Shown here in pieces: positions 37,415-45,577 of a stretch of 64,000 nt of DNA. Made by a program: the position numbers and the translations under genes. Each line of letters starts with the position of its first letter. Within the stretch, counting starts at the first letter, position 1. Source of the DNA: Elusimicrobiota bacterium (GTDB lineage: Bacteria; Elusimicrobiota; Elusimicrobia; FEN-1173); assembly GCA_016706425.1 (NCBI GenBank), contig JADJJR010000001.1, positions 2,464,688 to 2,528,687 of the forward strand, read 5' to 3'. The notes below the pieces were generated by a model. The model had not been told where the DNA came from. It did no database searches and saw nothing but the letters and a program-made list of their open reading frames with translations.

Positions 37415-38456
37415 GAGTCCTCCAAATCAAGTCGGGGCGGCCAAAGCCCCCCGGTTTGGTGACCAGCCACCGCGGGTCGGGCCCATCGGTTCGGCAGAGC
37501 GCGACCCCTTCGTCCACGGCCCCGGCCACCCGCCAGACGGGGGCTTTCCACATGCGGACCAGGCCGAAAGCGGTTTCCCCCCCGGCGACCCACCACCCTG
37601 TCCGACGGAGGCGGACCGGCGACCCGGCCCCCATGTGCCGCCGCACGCGTTCACGCAATCGAGCGGCCACCCGATCGGGGCGCGCGCGCGACCGGGGCGC
37701 CGCGAAAAGTGCCGGGGCCCCAGGGCCCGCCAAGCGGGTCAAACGCTTCGAAACATAATCGTATTGCGCCCGGCTCGCCGGGTGGGCCGAACCCGAAACC
37801 ACCACCCACCGGGGCAAGGAGGGCCCTTTTAAACGCCGGCGGGGCCGTCCCCACAACCGGGCCAGGGCGCCGGCCAGGGCCGAAGCGCCCACCGCCCGGG
37901 AACCGCCCGCGCGGACCCAGGCGCGGGCCAGGGCGTTCAATTCCGACAGGGAACTTACGTCCGGAACGCAAAAAAGTTTCGGGTCCGGCGCCGGCCCCAA
38001 CAACCGCGCCACCCGGGAAGAAGCCACCGGCGCGCGCGGATCCCGCCCCGCGGCGCTGGCCCGGAGGGGAACACCGTTCACATAATGGACCCCGCCCCGG
38101 GTCAACCGACCGAGGCGCGGGTGGGCCGGCACAACCGGCACCGGCGCTCCCGATCCGGTGGCATCCAAAAAAGCCTTCAACTCGGGACCGACCGGCCCCC
38201 GCAGGGTGGAATCTATTTTCTTGTAAAAAAACGTCGCGCCCCAGGCTTTCAATACCCCCACCGCCGACCGGACCCGGCGGGCCGCGGCCGCGGGCGGAAG
38301 GTGCCGCGATTCGGTGTCGATCACCCACACCCGGGCGTTCCGGGGCGGCCGGGGCCGGCTCCCCAGGGGCGCCCAGAGGGCGGTCGCGAAACCGGCGCGC
38401 CAAAACGCCAAACCCACGTCCCCGGCGCCGGTCCAGTCGTCCGCCAGGACCCCGAT
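37404..38456 (-). CDS. DUF1537/four-carbon acid sugar kinase-like protein, unusual start
   Basis: An OtnK-like (DUF1537) ATP-dependent kinase of about 350 residues. The N-terminal substrate motif KKIGVLADDWTGAGD is encoded, then YKKIDSTLRGPVG, VPAHPRLGRLTRGGVHYV, VVVSGSAHPAS, GGETAFGL and KPGGFGRPDLI. No ATG, GTG or TTG lies in frame between the preceding gene's stop and the ADDWTGAGD motif; the first GTG (38417) would delete that motif. An ATT or ATC start or coupling to the upstream radical SAM gene is possible. The listed right end marks the first certain residue region. Confidence 0.7.
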   Translation of the reverse strand: MGVLADDWTGAGDVGLAFWRAGFATALWAPLGSRPRPPRNARVWVIDTESRHLPPAAAARRVRSAVGVLKAWGATFFYKKIDSTLRGPVGPELKAFLDATGSGAPVPVVPAHPRLGRLTRGGVHYVNGVPLRASAAGRDPRAPVASSRVARLLGPAPDPKLFCVPDVSSLSELNALARAWVRAGGSRAVGASALAGALARLWGRPRRRLKGPSLPRWVVVSGSAHPASRAQYDYVSKRLTRLAGPGAPALFAAPRSRARPDRVAARLRERVRRHMGAGSPVRLRRTGWWVAGGETAFGLVRMWKAPVWRVAGAVDEGVALCRTDGPDPRWLVTKPGGFGRPDLIWRTLGR

Positions 38457-38460
38457 TTTT

Positions 38461-39090
38461 TTAGGCGGCTTGATAATCGTCCAAAAAAGGCCGCAGCCGG
38501 AACTTGGCCCCGGCCTTTTCCGCCTCGGCCTTGACCCCCGCGGCGTCCAGCCCCGGCATTTCCACGGCGCTCACCGTGGTGTCGGGCACGTTCTTCGCGC
38601 ATTCCCGAATGAATTCTTTCACGCTCTCCAGGGCCCGGTCCCGGAATTCGGGCCGGGGGCGCATGATTTCAACATATTTGGCGGGGTCAACGGTGTTAAG
38701 GCTAATGGAAACGGCGTCCAAAAACGTCAATTCGGGGGCGATGTCGCGCCCGTTGATGAGGTTGCCCAGCCCCACGGTGTTGAGCCGGATCCGGCGGGCG
38801 CCCCGCGCCCGAAAAGCGGTGGCGAGCTCCTTCATTTCTTTCAAGCGGTAAGTCGACTCCCCGTAACCGCAAAAAACGACTTCGCGGTACCCCGAGAGGT
38901 CCGAAGGCGCGGACGCCAGGATATCGGCCACGGAGGGATCGGCGGGCAATTTCAAATCGTGGCCGTGGTATTTGTAGTCCCAGGAAAATTTAATGCAAAA
39001 GGCGCAGGCCGTGGGGCAACGGCTCGTGAGGTTGACGTAGAAGCCGCCGTCGTATTCATACGTGAGGGACACCGCGGTGGAGGTCGTCAT
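38461..39090 (-). CDS. radical SAM protein, TatD-associated type
   Basis: A 209-residue radical SAM enzyme. The iron-sulfur CxxxCxxC motif is CPTACAFC near residues 24-31, preceded by FYVNLTSR. VVFCGYGESTYRL is the SAM-binding GGE-like strand, and RIRLNTVGLGNLINGRD follows. The short length and these motifs match the TatD-linked radical SAM group, whose substrate is unknown. No tatD gene is in the window. A TATACT at 39126-39131 could be its -10 box. It overlaps in function-unit with the DUF1537 gene starting at its stop. Confidence 0.75.
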   Translation of the reverse strand: MTTSTAVSLTYEYDGGFYVNLTSRCPTACAFCIKFSWDYKYHGHDLKLPADPSVADILASAPSDLSGYREVVFCGYGESTYRLKEMKELATAFRARGARRIRLNTVGLGNLINGRDIAPELTFLDAVSISLNTVDPAKYVEIMRPRPEFRDRALESVKEFIRECAKNVPDTTVSAVEMPGLDAAGVKAEAEKAGAKFRLRPFLDDYQAA

Positions 39091-39229
39091 GGGTGGAAAA
39101 TCCCTTGCCTTCGTGTCACTCGTTTAGTATAACATTTCCGAGCCCCCAGAAAGGGTTCGCCCCCGCACCCGGTCGCCGCCCCGTTTTTATGCCGAGGTGG
39201 ACCGGCGGGGGTCTTTTTTACCTGTTTTC

Positions 39230-39258
39230 TTGACATAAATCTCGAAACAAACTAGGAT
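39230..39258 (+). promoter_or_regulatory. sigma70 promoter of rplU-rpmA, possibly leaderless
   Basis: TTGACA (39230-39235), a 17-nt spacer and TAGGAT (39253-39258). Transcription would begin near 39265, and the rplU ATG is at 39267, so the mRNA would be nearly or fully leaderless. The AGGA inside the -10 could otherwise serve as SD if transcription starts further upstream. Confidence 0.7.
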
Positions 39259-39266
39259 TTGCGATT

Positions 39267-39599
39267 ATGGACGAACTAAAAACCTACGCCATCATCCGGA
39301 CCGGTGGCAAACAATACCGGGTCGTGCCCGGCCAAAAAATTAAAGTGGAAAAAATCGAGGCCGAAGCCGGCGCCGACATCACGTTCTCGGACGTTTTGTT
39401 CCTCAAGAACGGCGAAGCCGTCCAGATGGGAAAACCCCTCGTGACGGGCGCCTCGGTCACCGGCAAGGTGCTCAAGCAGGGCCGGACGAAAAAGATTTTG
39501 GTTTTTCACAAGCGCCGCAAGAAGGGCTACAAAAAGCTCCAGGGCCATCGGCAAGACATGACCGAAGTCCTGATTCAAAACGTGAGCGCCGGAGCGTAA
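39267..39599 (+). CDS. rplU: 50S ribosomal protein L21
   Basis: Ribosomal protein L21, 110 residues: YAIIRTGGKQYRVVPGQKIKVEK at the start, then TGKVLKQGRTKKILVFHKRRKKGYKKLQGHRQ in the RNA-binding C-terminal half (given in pieces TGKVLKQGRTKK and KRRKKGYKKLQGHRQ). Seven residues precede the usual YAII start, and the only ATG in frame is at 39267. It is first in a rplU-rpmA pair upstream of obgE, a very common order. Confidence 0.96.
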   Translation: MDELKTYAIIRTGGKQYRVVPGQKIKVEKIEAEAGADITFSDVLFLKNGEAVQMGKPLVTGASVTGKVLKQGRTKKILVFHKRRKKGYKKLQGHRQDMTEVLIQNVSAGA

Positions 39600-39600
39600 C

Positions 39601-39879
39601 ATGGCATCGGTCAAATCCCAAGGATCCACATCCAACGGCCGCGATTCCAACGGCCAGCGCCTGGGCGTCAAAGCCTTCGGCGGCGAGCGCGTCACCGCGG
39701 GCTCCGTGTTGGTGCGCCAGCGCGGCACGCACATCGCGCCGGGCCACAACACCGACATCGGCAAGGACGACACGATTTTCGCGAAAATCACCGGCGTGGT
39801 GAAATTTGAATTCCGCCGCGGCACCCTCGGGCGCGCCGGCGGACGGCGTCGCGTCTCCGTCTATCCCGTCGCGGCGTAA
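39601..39879 (+). CDS. rpmA: 50S ribosomal protein L27
   Basis: Ribosomal protein L27, whose N-terminus reaches the peptidyl-transferase centre. It has 92 residues with STSNGRDSNGQRLGVKAFGGE, IVRQRGTHIAPG-like VLVRQRGTHIAPG and KDDTIFAKI. The start lies 1 nt beyond the rplU stop. The N-terminal MASVKSQGS has no cleavable extension of the Firmicute type. A strong terminator follows. Confidence 0.97.
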   Translation: MASVKSQGSTSNGRDSNGQRLGVKAFGGERVTAGSVLVRQRGTHIAPGHNTDIGKDDTIFAKITGVVKFEFRRGTLGRAGGRRRVSVYPVAA

Positions 39880-39898
39880 GCCCGTCTTTTTTTCCCCG

Positions 39899-39931
39899 GC
39901 CCAGGACCGACCGTCCTGGGCTGTTTTTTTT
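39899..39931 (+). terminator. intrinsic terminator after rpmA
   Basis: A 9-bp perfect stem, GCCCAGGAC with GTCCTGGGC, a 5-nt loop, then TG and eight T. It separates rplU-rpmA from obgE. Confidence 0.9.
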
Positions 39932-39949
39932 ACATAATAGGACACCACC

Positions 39950-41221
39950 ATGTTCATCGATCGAGCCAAAATCCGGGCGACAGCGGGGAAAGGGGGCGAC
40001 GGCTGCCTGTCTTTCCGTCGGGAGAAGTACGTCGAAATGGGCGGCCCCGACGGCGGCAACGGGGGGAAGGGCGGCGACGTCTGGATCGTGGCCGACCCCC
40101 AGAAAAACACCCTTTACGACTTCACCTACCGGCCGGAGTTCCGCGCGGAGCCGGGCGTGAGCGGCCGGGGCCGCGACCAGACGGGCGCCATGGGCGAGGA
40201 TTTGTTGATCGGCGTGCCGCCCGGCACGTTGGTTCGGCGCGACGACCGGCTGTTGGCGGACCTGGCGGCCCCCGGCGACAAAGTGCTGGCCGCCCGGGGG
40301 GGGCGCGGCGGCCGCGGCAACGCGAGTTTTAAAACCGCCATCAACACCGCTCCCCGCATCTCCGAAAAGGGCGAGCCGGGAGAGACCTTTGAGATCCACC
40401 TTGAGCTGAAGCTCCTGGCCGACGTCGGCCTGTTGGGCTTTCCCAACGCGGGAAAAAGCACCTTTCTTTCCGTCGTCACGCAGGCCCGGCCCAAGATCGC
40501 CGATTACCCCTTCACCACCCTGACGCCCAACCTGGGCGTGGCGAACGTGGGCGGCAAAACCTTCGTCATCGCTGACATCCCGGGGATCATCGAAGGGGCC
40601 CACGAAGGCAAAGGCCTGGGTGACGAGTTCCTTCGCCACGTGGAGCGCACGCGGGTCCTGATCCATCTGGTGGACGTCTTCGGGTTCGACAACAACACGG
40701 CGTTGAAAAATTTCCGCGCCCTCAACCGGGAACTGGCCGCCCGATCGAAGGAACTGGCGAAGAAACCCCAGATCGTGGCGGCGACCAAAATGGACCTCAC
40801 GGGGTCCGACAAGGCCCTGGCGGCGCTTCGCAAAGGTCTAAAAAAGGAAAAAATTTATCCCCTCTCTTCCGCCACGGGAAAGGGCGTCAAAGAACTGATG
40901 GTCGCCGTCGCCAAAGCCCTGACCAAGGCGCCCGTGGTCGCGCCGGCCCAGCCGGAAAGGCCCCTGGACCTGATCATCGCCCCGGATTTCCACGTCGAAG
41001 CGGTGAGGCCCGGCCGGTTCCGCCTGGGCGGTCGGAAGGTGGACCGCCTGGTGGCCATCACTCACTTCGAGCAGGACGAAAGCGTCTCCCGCCTGCAAAA
41101 CATTCTCAAGAAAATGGGGGTCGAGGAAAATTTGCTAAAACAAGGCGCGATGACCGGGGACAAGGTGGAACTGGGGGAACGGGAGTTCACTTTCCGGCCC
41201 GACGACAAAAAACGCAAATGA
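39950..41221 (+). CDS. obgE: GTPase Obg/CgtA
   Basis: Obg is an essential GTPase in 50S assembly and stress control. The 423 residues show three domains. The Gly-rich Obg fold covers 1-157 (GKGGDGCLSFRREKYV, GGPDGGNGGKGGDV). The G domain has GFPNAGKSTFLS (about 165), DIPGIIEGAHEGKGLG and TKMD. A C-terminal OCT domain lies at about 340-415 (FRLGGRKVDRLV, QNILKKMGVEENL). It overlaps proB by 4 nt. Confidence 0.97.
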   Translation: MFIDRAKIRATAGKGGDGCLSFRREKYVEMGGPDGGNGGKGGDVWIVADPQKNTLYDFTYRPEFRAEPGVSGRGRDQTGAMGEDLLIGVPPGTLVRRDDRLLADLAAPGDKVLAARGGRGGRGNASFKTAINTAPRISEKGEPGETFEIHLELKLLADVGLLGFPNAGKSTFLSVVTQARPKIADYPFTTLTPNLGVANVGGKTFVIADIPGIIEGAHEGKGLGDEFLRHVERTRVLIHLVDVFGFDNNTALKNFRALNRELAARSKELAKKPQIVAATKMDLTGSDKALAALRKGLKKEKIYPLSSATGKGVKELMVAVAKALTKAPVVAPAQPERPLDLIIAPDFHVEAVRPGRFRLGGRKVDRLVAITHFEQDESVSRLQNILKKMGVEENLLKQGAMTGDKVELGEREFTFRPDDKKRK

Positions 41222-42309
41222 AACCCATCGTGGTCAAAGTCGGCACCGCGGTCATCAGCCGCCCCGAGGGCGGGCTGAACGCATCGCGCATCCGGGCCCT
41301 GGCCGACGAACTGGGCGGTCTGGCCAAAAAAGGCCTGCGGCCCATCCTCGTGACCTCCGGCGCCATCGGCGCGGGCATGGACGCCTTCGGCTGGAAAACC
41401 CGCCCCACCGTTTTAAAGGACAAACAGGCCGCCGCCGCCGTCGGCCAGCCCGTTTTGATGGAAGCCTACAAGGCGGCCTTCGCTCCCCTCGGCGTGGCCG
41501 TGGCCCAGGTCCTCCTCACCCGCGCCGACCTGGACGACCGCGAGCGCTACCTCAACATCCGCAACACCCTCGGGGCCCTCTTGGAGCGCGGCGTGGTCCC
41601 GATCATCAACGAAAACGACACCGTGGCCACCCAAGAAATCAAATTCGGGGACAACGACACCCTTTCGGCCCTGGTGGCCGCGCGCATGGACGCGGCGCGG
41701 CTTTTCATTTTGACCGACGTGGACGGCCTGCTGACCAGCACGGGCGCCGACGGGCAACTCCTGCCCGAGATCTTTCAAATCACCCCCGACATTGAAGCGC
41801 TCGTGCAGGCGGGCACGGGCTCCGCGAAAAGCGTGGGCGGCATGGCGTCGAAACTGTCGGCGGCGCGCCTCGCCATGGCCTCGGGCGTCGAAGTCTGGAT
41901 CGCCTCCGGGCGACGGCCCGGCATGGTCCGGGACATTTTGGAGGGGAAGGGTGTGGGAACGCGCTTTGTGGCCAGCCCCGAAGCCCTGTCGGCGCGCAAG
42001 CGCTGGATCGCCTTCGGCCGCAAACTGCGGGGCGCCTTCCACCTGGACGAAGGCGCGGCCCGGGCCGTCACCGAGGGCAAGCGCAGCCTCCTTCCCTCGG
42101 GCGTGGTGCGCGTTGAGGGGGCCTTCGACCCCGGCGACACGGTCCGCCTGGTGGCGCCCGATGGGCGCGAGATCGCCCGGGGCCTGACGGCCTTCGGCGC
42201 GGCCGACGTCCGCAAAATCAAAGGACATCGCTCCCAGGAAATCGAAAACCTATTGAACCGCGCCGCCCCCGCCGAACTCATCCACCGCAACAATCTGGTC
42301 GTTTTGTAA
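41218..42309 (+). CDS. proB: glutamate 5-kinase
   Basis: ProB catalyses the first step of proline synthesis. The 363 residues include KVGTAVISRP, LVTSGAIGAGMDAFGW, the substrate region NENDTVATQEIKFGDNDTLSALVA and VGGMASKLSAARLA in the amino-acid-kinase fold. A C-terminal PUA domain follows (about 275-355; LLPSGVVRVEGAFDPGD, RGLTAFGAADVRKIKG). The ATG overlaps the obgE stop (ATGA). proA is not in the window. Confidence 0.96.
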   Translation: MKPIVVKVGTAVISRPEGGLNASRIRALADELGGLAKKGLRPILVTSGAIGAGMDAFGWKTRPTVLKDKQAAAAVGQPVLMEAYKAAFAPLGVAVAQVLLTRADLDDRERYLNIRNTLGALLERGVVPIINENDTVATQEIKFGDNDTLSALVAARMDAARLFILTDVDGLLTSTGADGQLLPEIFQITPDIEALVQAGTGSAKSVGGMASKLSAARLAMASGVEVWIASGRRPGMVRDILEGKGVGTRFVASPEALSARKRWIAFGRKLRGAFHLDEGAARAVTEGKRSLLPSGVVRVEGAFDPGDTVRLVAPDGREIARGLTAFGAADVRKIKGHRSQEIENLLNRAAPAELIHRNNLVVL

Positions 42310-42396
42310 TCGCCTCGTCCTGGAAATCCCCCCGATTCCCCGTTAGACTTGGAAGGGCCCCGCCGTTGGCGCCCAATTCCTTTCCAAGGAGAACCC

Positions 42397-42828
42397 ATGC
42401 AATATTCCCGTTTCGTAACGTACACATTGACCCTGTGTCTTTTACCTTTGTCGTTGATGGCCGGGCCCGGTCGGGGGGAAGGCATGAAAGAATTCCGCGA
42501 GGGCCAACGGGCCAAGCGACAGGCCCATGTGGAGAAGCAACAAGAGGAAAACAAGGCTTTCCGGGAATCCCTCAAAGACATGACGCCCGAGCAGCGGGAA
42601 GCGGCCATGAAGGCCCATCGGGACCAGCAAATGTCCGAAAACAAGGAATTCCACGAAATGATGAAAGCGGAGAACAGGGCAAAACTGGAGGAACGGCTGG
42701 CGGCCAACCCCAACCTGACCGAAGAACAGAAGAACGAGATTCGGGCCAAGTTCGAAGCCAAGCAAAAGGAACGGGAAGAGGCTTTTAAGGCGCGTCGGGA
42801 ACAAAAAAGGTCCGAGCGCAAAAAATAG
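42397..42828 (+). CDS. small secreted Glu/Lys-rich helical protein
   Basis: A 143-residue protein preceded by a strong AAGGAG at 42386-42391, which decides the start (an upstream in-frame ATG lacks one). A signal peptide (YTLTLCLLPLSLMAGP) precedes a highly charged helical region. It has two motifs resembling the LTxxQ pattern of Spy/CpxP periplasmic chaperones: MTPEQREAAMKAH and NLTEEQKNEIRAKFE. A periplasmic chaperone-like role is possible but not shown. A terminator hairpin follows. Confidence 0.7.
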   Translation: MQYSRFVTYTLTLCLLPLSLMAGPGRGEGMKEFREGQRAKRQAHVEKQQEENKAFRESLKDMTPEQREAAMKAHRDQQMSENKEFHEMMKAENRAKLEERLAANPNLTEEQKNEIRAKFEAKQKEREEAFKARREQKRSERKK

Positions 42829-42840
42829 GACGGCTCAATA

Positions 42841-42876
42841 AAAACGGGGGGGCGGCGACGCCGCTCCCCCGTTTCT
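42841..42876. terminator. bidirectional terminator hairpin
   Basis: A G/C-rich stem of about 13 bp (ACGGGGG with CCCCCGT and GCGGC with GCCGC) lies between two convergent genes, with AAAA on the left and TTTCTATT on the right. It can serve both directions. Confidence 0.7.
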
Positions 42877-42889
42877 ATTATTTAAGGGT

Positions 42890-43477
42890 TTAGAAGTGGT
42901 ACCCCACGAACACCGCCAGACTCGACCCCCCCGCGTCCACATCAAAAGACCCGATCGCCGGATCCGCGAGCGTCACCTCGGCGCTGCTGTACTTAACGTG
43001 CCCGCCGAGATTAATGTGTTCGGCGAGGGTCCAGTATATCCCCGCGGACAACCAGAACCCGATCCCCGTGTCCGAAACAGACAAGCTGCCGCCGGGACCG
43101 GAACCTTCGATTTTGCCCCGGATTTGGGAAAGTCCGCCGCCCACAAAAGGGCGGAGATTGCCGACTTTGTCCGCGATGTATTTGATCCCAAGATCCAACT
43201 CGTCGGTGGATCCTTCCATATCGGCTCCGAACAGAATGTCGTTGTCCGAGGTCGTTTGGTAGCCGGCCGCGATGGCGATGGGCCAGGAGGACATCTTGAA
43301 GTCGGCCATGACGCCGAACCCCGTTTGGGTGTCCAGGGGCGTCCAATCGTCCTCGTCCAGCATTTTTTGCGTCAGAAGAAGGTTCACGTTCCCCGTGGGG
43401 CGGTCTCCTTCCGCCCGCGCCCCCGCGACGCCCAGCAGGAAAACCAACACACCCAGAATCATTCTAGTTTGTGTCAT
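42890..43477 (-). CDS. outer-membrane beta-barrel protein
   Basis: A 195-residue predicted porin-like barrel. A signal peptide (MILGVLVFLLGVAGARA) is followed by alternating strands: GYQTTSDNDILFG, DLGIKYIADKVGNLRPFVGGGLS, GFWLSAGIYWTL and a C-terminal strand ending in Phe (SLAVFVGYHF), typical for recognition by BAM. Eight strands would fit the size (OmpW/OmpX-like). Substrate unknown. The upstream region is A/T-rich with no TGTAACC promoter. Confidence 0.7.
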   Translation of the reverse strand: MTQTRMILGVLVFLLGVAGARAEGDRPTGNVNLLLTQKMLDEDDWTPLDTQTGFGVMADFKMSSWPIAIAAGYQTTSDNDILFGADMEGSTDELDLGIKYIADKVGNLRPFVGGGLSQIRGKIEGSGPGGSLSVSDTGIGFWLSAGIYWTLAEHINLGGHVKYSSAEVTLADPAIGSFDVDAGGSSLAVFVGYHF

Positions 43478-43636
43478 ATATTCCTCACTTAACAGCGTCT
43501 ATAAAATACATAAAGACTATACAAAAACCACTGTCGTCCGTCAAAAAGGGCCCGGTCCAAGCCGTCCAATAGGGGGAGGGACGCCGCCCAGCGGGGCCAC
43601 GTCCAAGCGATGTTGATGCTGAGCGTCAGTTGCACT

Positions 43637-43720
43637 TTAGGCGTCGGCACGCCGAAGGATCCGGCCCAAGCCAAGATTTGGCTAAAAAAAGCCGCGGACC
43701 AAGCAAGCCAGGCCCTTAAC
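43637..43720 (+). pseudogene. Sel1-repeat fragment
   Basis: About 28 codons read GTPKDPAQAKIWLKKAADQASQAL, matching the end of a Sel1-type repeat (G-x-x-x-D-x-x-K-A-x-x-W-x-x-K-A-A-D). There is no start, no further repeat and no clean stop, and a terminator hairpin follows 60 nt later. I read it as the tail of a lost Sel1 gene. The fragment is short, so chance similarity is possible. Confidence 0.35.
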
Positions 43721-43778
43721 CCTCATCCCCCTGTTGGGCGCGAGGACGAGACAAAAAAGGCGGGCGTTTTTACGAACA

Positions 43779-43824
43779 AAAAAAAAGTGCAGGTCGTAGC
43801 AGGGACTACGGACCAACTTTTTTG
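43779..43824. terminator. terminator-like hairpin
   Basis: AAAAAAGT and ACTTTTTT flank a GGTCGTAG/CTACGGACC stem with a short loop, giving A-tract and T-tract on either side, so it could stop transcription in both directions. It lies between the Sel1 fragment and a gene-free stretch. Confidence 0.6.
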
Positions 43825-44438
43825 TGAAGAAAAAATGGTCGAATTTTTTGTCGAATCCCGCGATTCAACTGGGGAATTGGGGTTAAGTGGATTGCCCAAT
43901 GGGCCTCAAAAACTTTCCTGCCCACCGCGGTTTCGGGAAAAAATCCATGTCAATACAGCGGCCTCCGTCCGTGGAGATGTGCGGGCAGGAAAATGTGGGG
44001 GACATGATTGTTTGTTTGACTGCCAGGCGAGCTTGCAACCGGCGGGAGCGAAAGTCAATAAACACACTCCGCACCCCTCTTGCCCGGGCCTGTCGGGCTA
44101 TGGTCACACGGCATCAAAAGACCAGCCCCGTTCAGCCGAGTTGAATAGTTGTCTCGGTCCCTATCCTTATATCCTTACCCCAGACCAAAAAAAGCTAAAA
44201 TTCATCGCGTTAAGCGGGACCTGCGGTGGCACCCGGATCCCTTCGTCGGCGAAGGTCGGCCGCGGGGTGCGGCTTGATACCATCACGCTTTTGAGCCCCG
44301 GCACCCTCCATCGAGACGCGGAGGTGGATGTCGCTGAGGCATTTGGCGCGCAGACCCTCGAGCATGAAGGGGCGGGTGCGCCTGGCGAGAATTCCGCGAG
44401 GCCGGTCGCGGGCCTTCGAACGAGGCCGATCCCCCATC
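43825..44438. other. gene-free stretch before the five-gene operon
   Basis: About 600 bp with no supportable gene. Frames here stay open mainly because of base composition. A leftward frame near 44030 contains FSCPHISTDGGRC, like a small Cys-containing protein, but has no convincing start or family. Composition changes along the stretch from A/T-richer to G/C-rich near 44200, which could mark a junction. Confidence 0.4.
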
Positions 44439-45224
44439 ATGAGCCCATTGGACTACGAGCGCTTTGCCGACATCTACGCCGTCTGGACCGCCACCGCCGC
44501 GTCCGCGCTGGCCAACCGGGTGTTCTACGTCGACGCCTACCTCGCCTCCACGGGCCCGGTGGTGGAACTGGGCATCGGCGATGGCCGCATCGCGGTGGCC
44601 GCTGCCGCCCGCGGTTGTGACCTCACCGGCGTCGACCTTTCACCGGCGATGTTGCGCCTCTGTCGCGAGCGTGCCGCCGCGGCCGGCGTGGAGAAGCGAC
44701 TGACCCTCATCGAAGCCGACTTCCGCTCGTTTCAGCTGGGCAAACCGGCGGCGTTGATCACGTTGCCCTACCACAGCCTCGGCCACCTCACCACGCTCGA
44801 GGCCAAGCGCGACGCCCTGCGGCACATCCACAGCCAGCTCGCCCCGGGCGGGCGTTTCATCTTTGACGACTTCTTCATGACCCCCGCGCGACTCGACCAC
44901 ATGCGCCGGGTCCAGCTACGTGCCGAGTACCCGGCTCCCGATGGCCGGCCCTCCCTTCTGTGGGTCACCTCCCTGGTTGACGAAGCCGCGCAAACCATGC
45001 GCGTGGTGACCTGGGAAGACCTCCTCGACGCTCAGGGAGTGCTGACGCGTCGCACTTACCGGACGCTCTCCCTCAGCTGGCTCACGGTCGAGCAAGCGGA
45101 CGCGTTACTGGCCGACACCGGCTTCACGGTCGATGCTTGCTACGGCGACTTCGAGCGCACGCCGTTCGATAGGCTCACCGCCCAGGAGCAGATCTGGTCG
45201 GCACGGAAGGACACCCGCGCATGA
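44439..45224 (+). CDS. class I SAM-dependent methyltransferase
   Basis: A 261-residue methyltransferase. The SAM-binding motif I is VVELGIGDGRIAVAAAARG (about residues 40-58), followed by LTGVDLSPAMLRLC, the acidic LTLIEADFRSF, and LAPGGRFIFDDFF (motif after helix D). Substrate is unknown; the closest feel is the UbiE/Methyltransf_11-25 group. I chose the ATG of MSPLDYERFADIY because longer forms run into low-complexity Arg-rich sequence. It starts a five-gene unit, overlapping folB by 4 nt. Confidence 0.8.
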   Translation: MSPLDYERFADIYAVWTATAASALANRVFYVDAYLASTGPVVELGIGDGRIAVAAAARGCDLTGVDLSPAMLRLCRERAAAAGVEKRLTLIEADFRSFQLGKPAALITLPYHSLGHLTTLEAKRDALRHIHSQLAPGGRFIFDDFFMTPARLDHMRRVQLRAEYPAPDGRPSLLWVTSLVDEAAQTMRVVTWEDLLDAQGVLTRRTYRTLSLSWLTVEQADALLADTGFTVDACYGDFERTPFDRLTAQEQIWSARKDTRA

Positions 45225-45577
45225 TGGGCACGACCGGCCTCAAAGACCTCCGCGTCGACTGCATCGTCGGCATCTACCCGCACGAACGGGCCGTCCCCCA
45301 GACGGTGTTGCTCGACATCGAAATCGACTACGACTTCGCGGCGCCCGCGGCCTCCGACGCCATCGCCGATGCGGTGGATTACGACGATGTGGCGGCCAGT
45401 GTCACCGCGCTGTTGCGGGAGCGCGGCTTTCAGCTGATTGAAACGATGGCCGAGCACGCGGCGGCCATGTTGCTGGCGCGGGTCCCGTTGGCCCGGACCG
45501 TTCGGATTGAGGTCCGCAAGCCGGCCGCGGTACCGGCGGCGGCCTGTTCGTTCGTGCGCGTGGAGCGGCGACGATGA
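45221..45577 (+). CDS. folB: dihydroneopterin aldolase-family protein
   Basis: A 118-residue tunnelling-fold enzyme. FolB converts dihydroneopterin to the hydroxymethylpterin precursor of folate; the near-relative FolX epimerises the triphosphate. Motifs are LRVDCIVGIYPHERAVPQTVLLDIEIDYDF (shown in pieces LRVDCIVGIYPHER and VLLDIEIDYDF), AVDYDDVAASV and QLIETMAEHAAAMLL with the catalytic region. It overlaps both neighbours by 4 nt. Paired with a pteridine-reductase-like SDR, it points to pterin metabolism. Confidence 0.85.
   Translation: MMGTTGLKDLRVDCIVGIYPHERAVPQTVLLDIEIDYDFAAPAASDAIADAVDYDDVAASVTALLRERGFQLIETMAEHAAAMLLARVPLARTVRIEVRKPAAVPAAACSFVRVERRR

Noticed and set aside
44215..44245. 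GGTGGCACC resembling a T-box antiterminator core
   Set aside because: No specifier-loop region, no terminator alternative and no aminoacyl-tRNA-synthetase gene downstream.
43610..44620. 336-codon rightward ORF across the gene-free stretch
   Set aside because: It crosses a strong terminator hairpin and ends inside the methyltransferase gene in another frame; only a short Sel1-like piece looks real.
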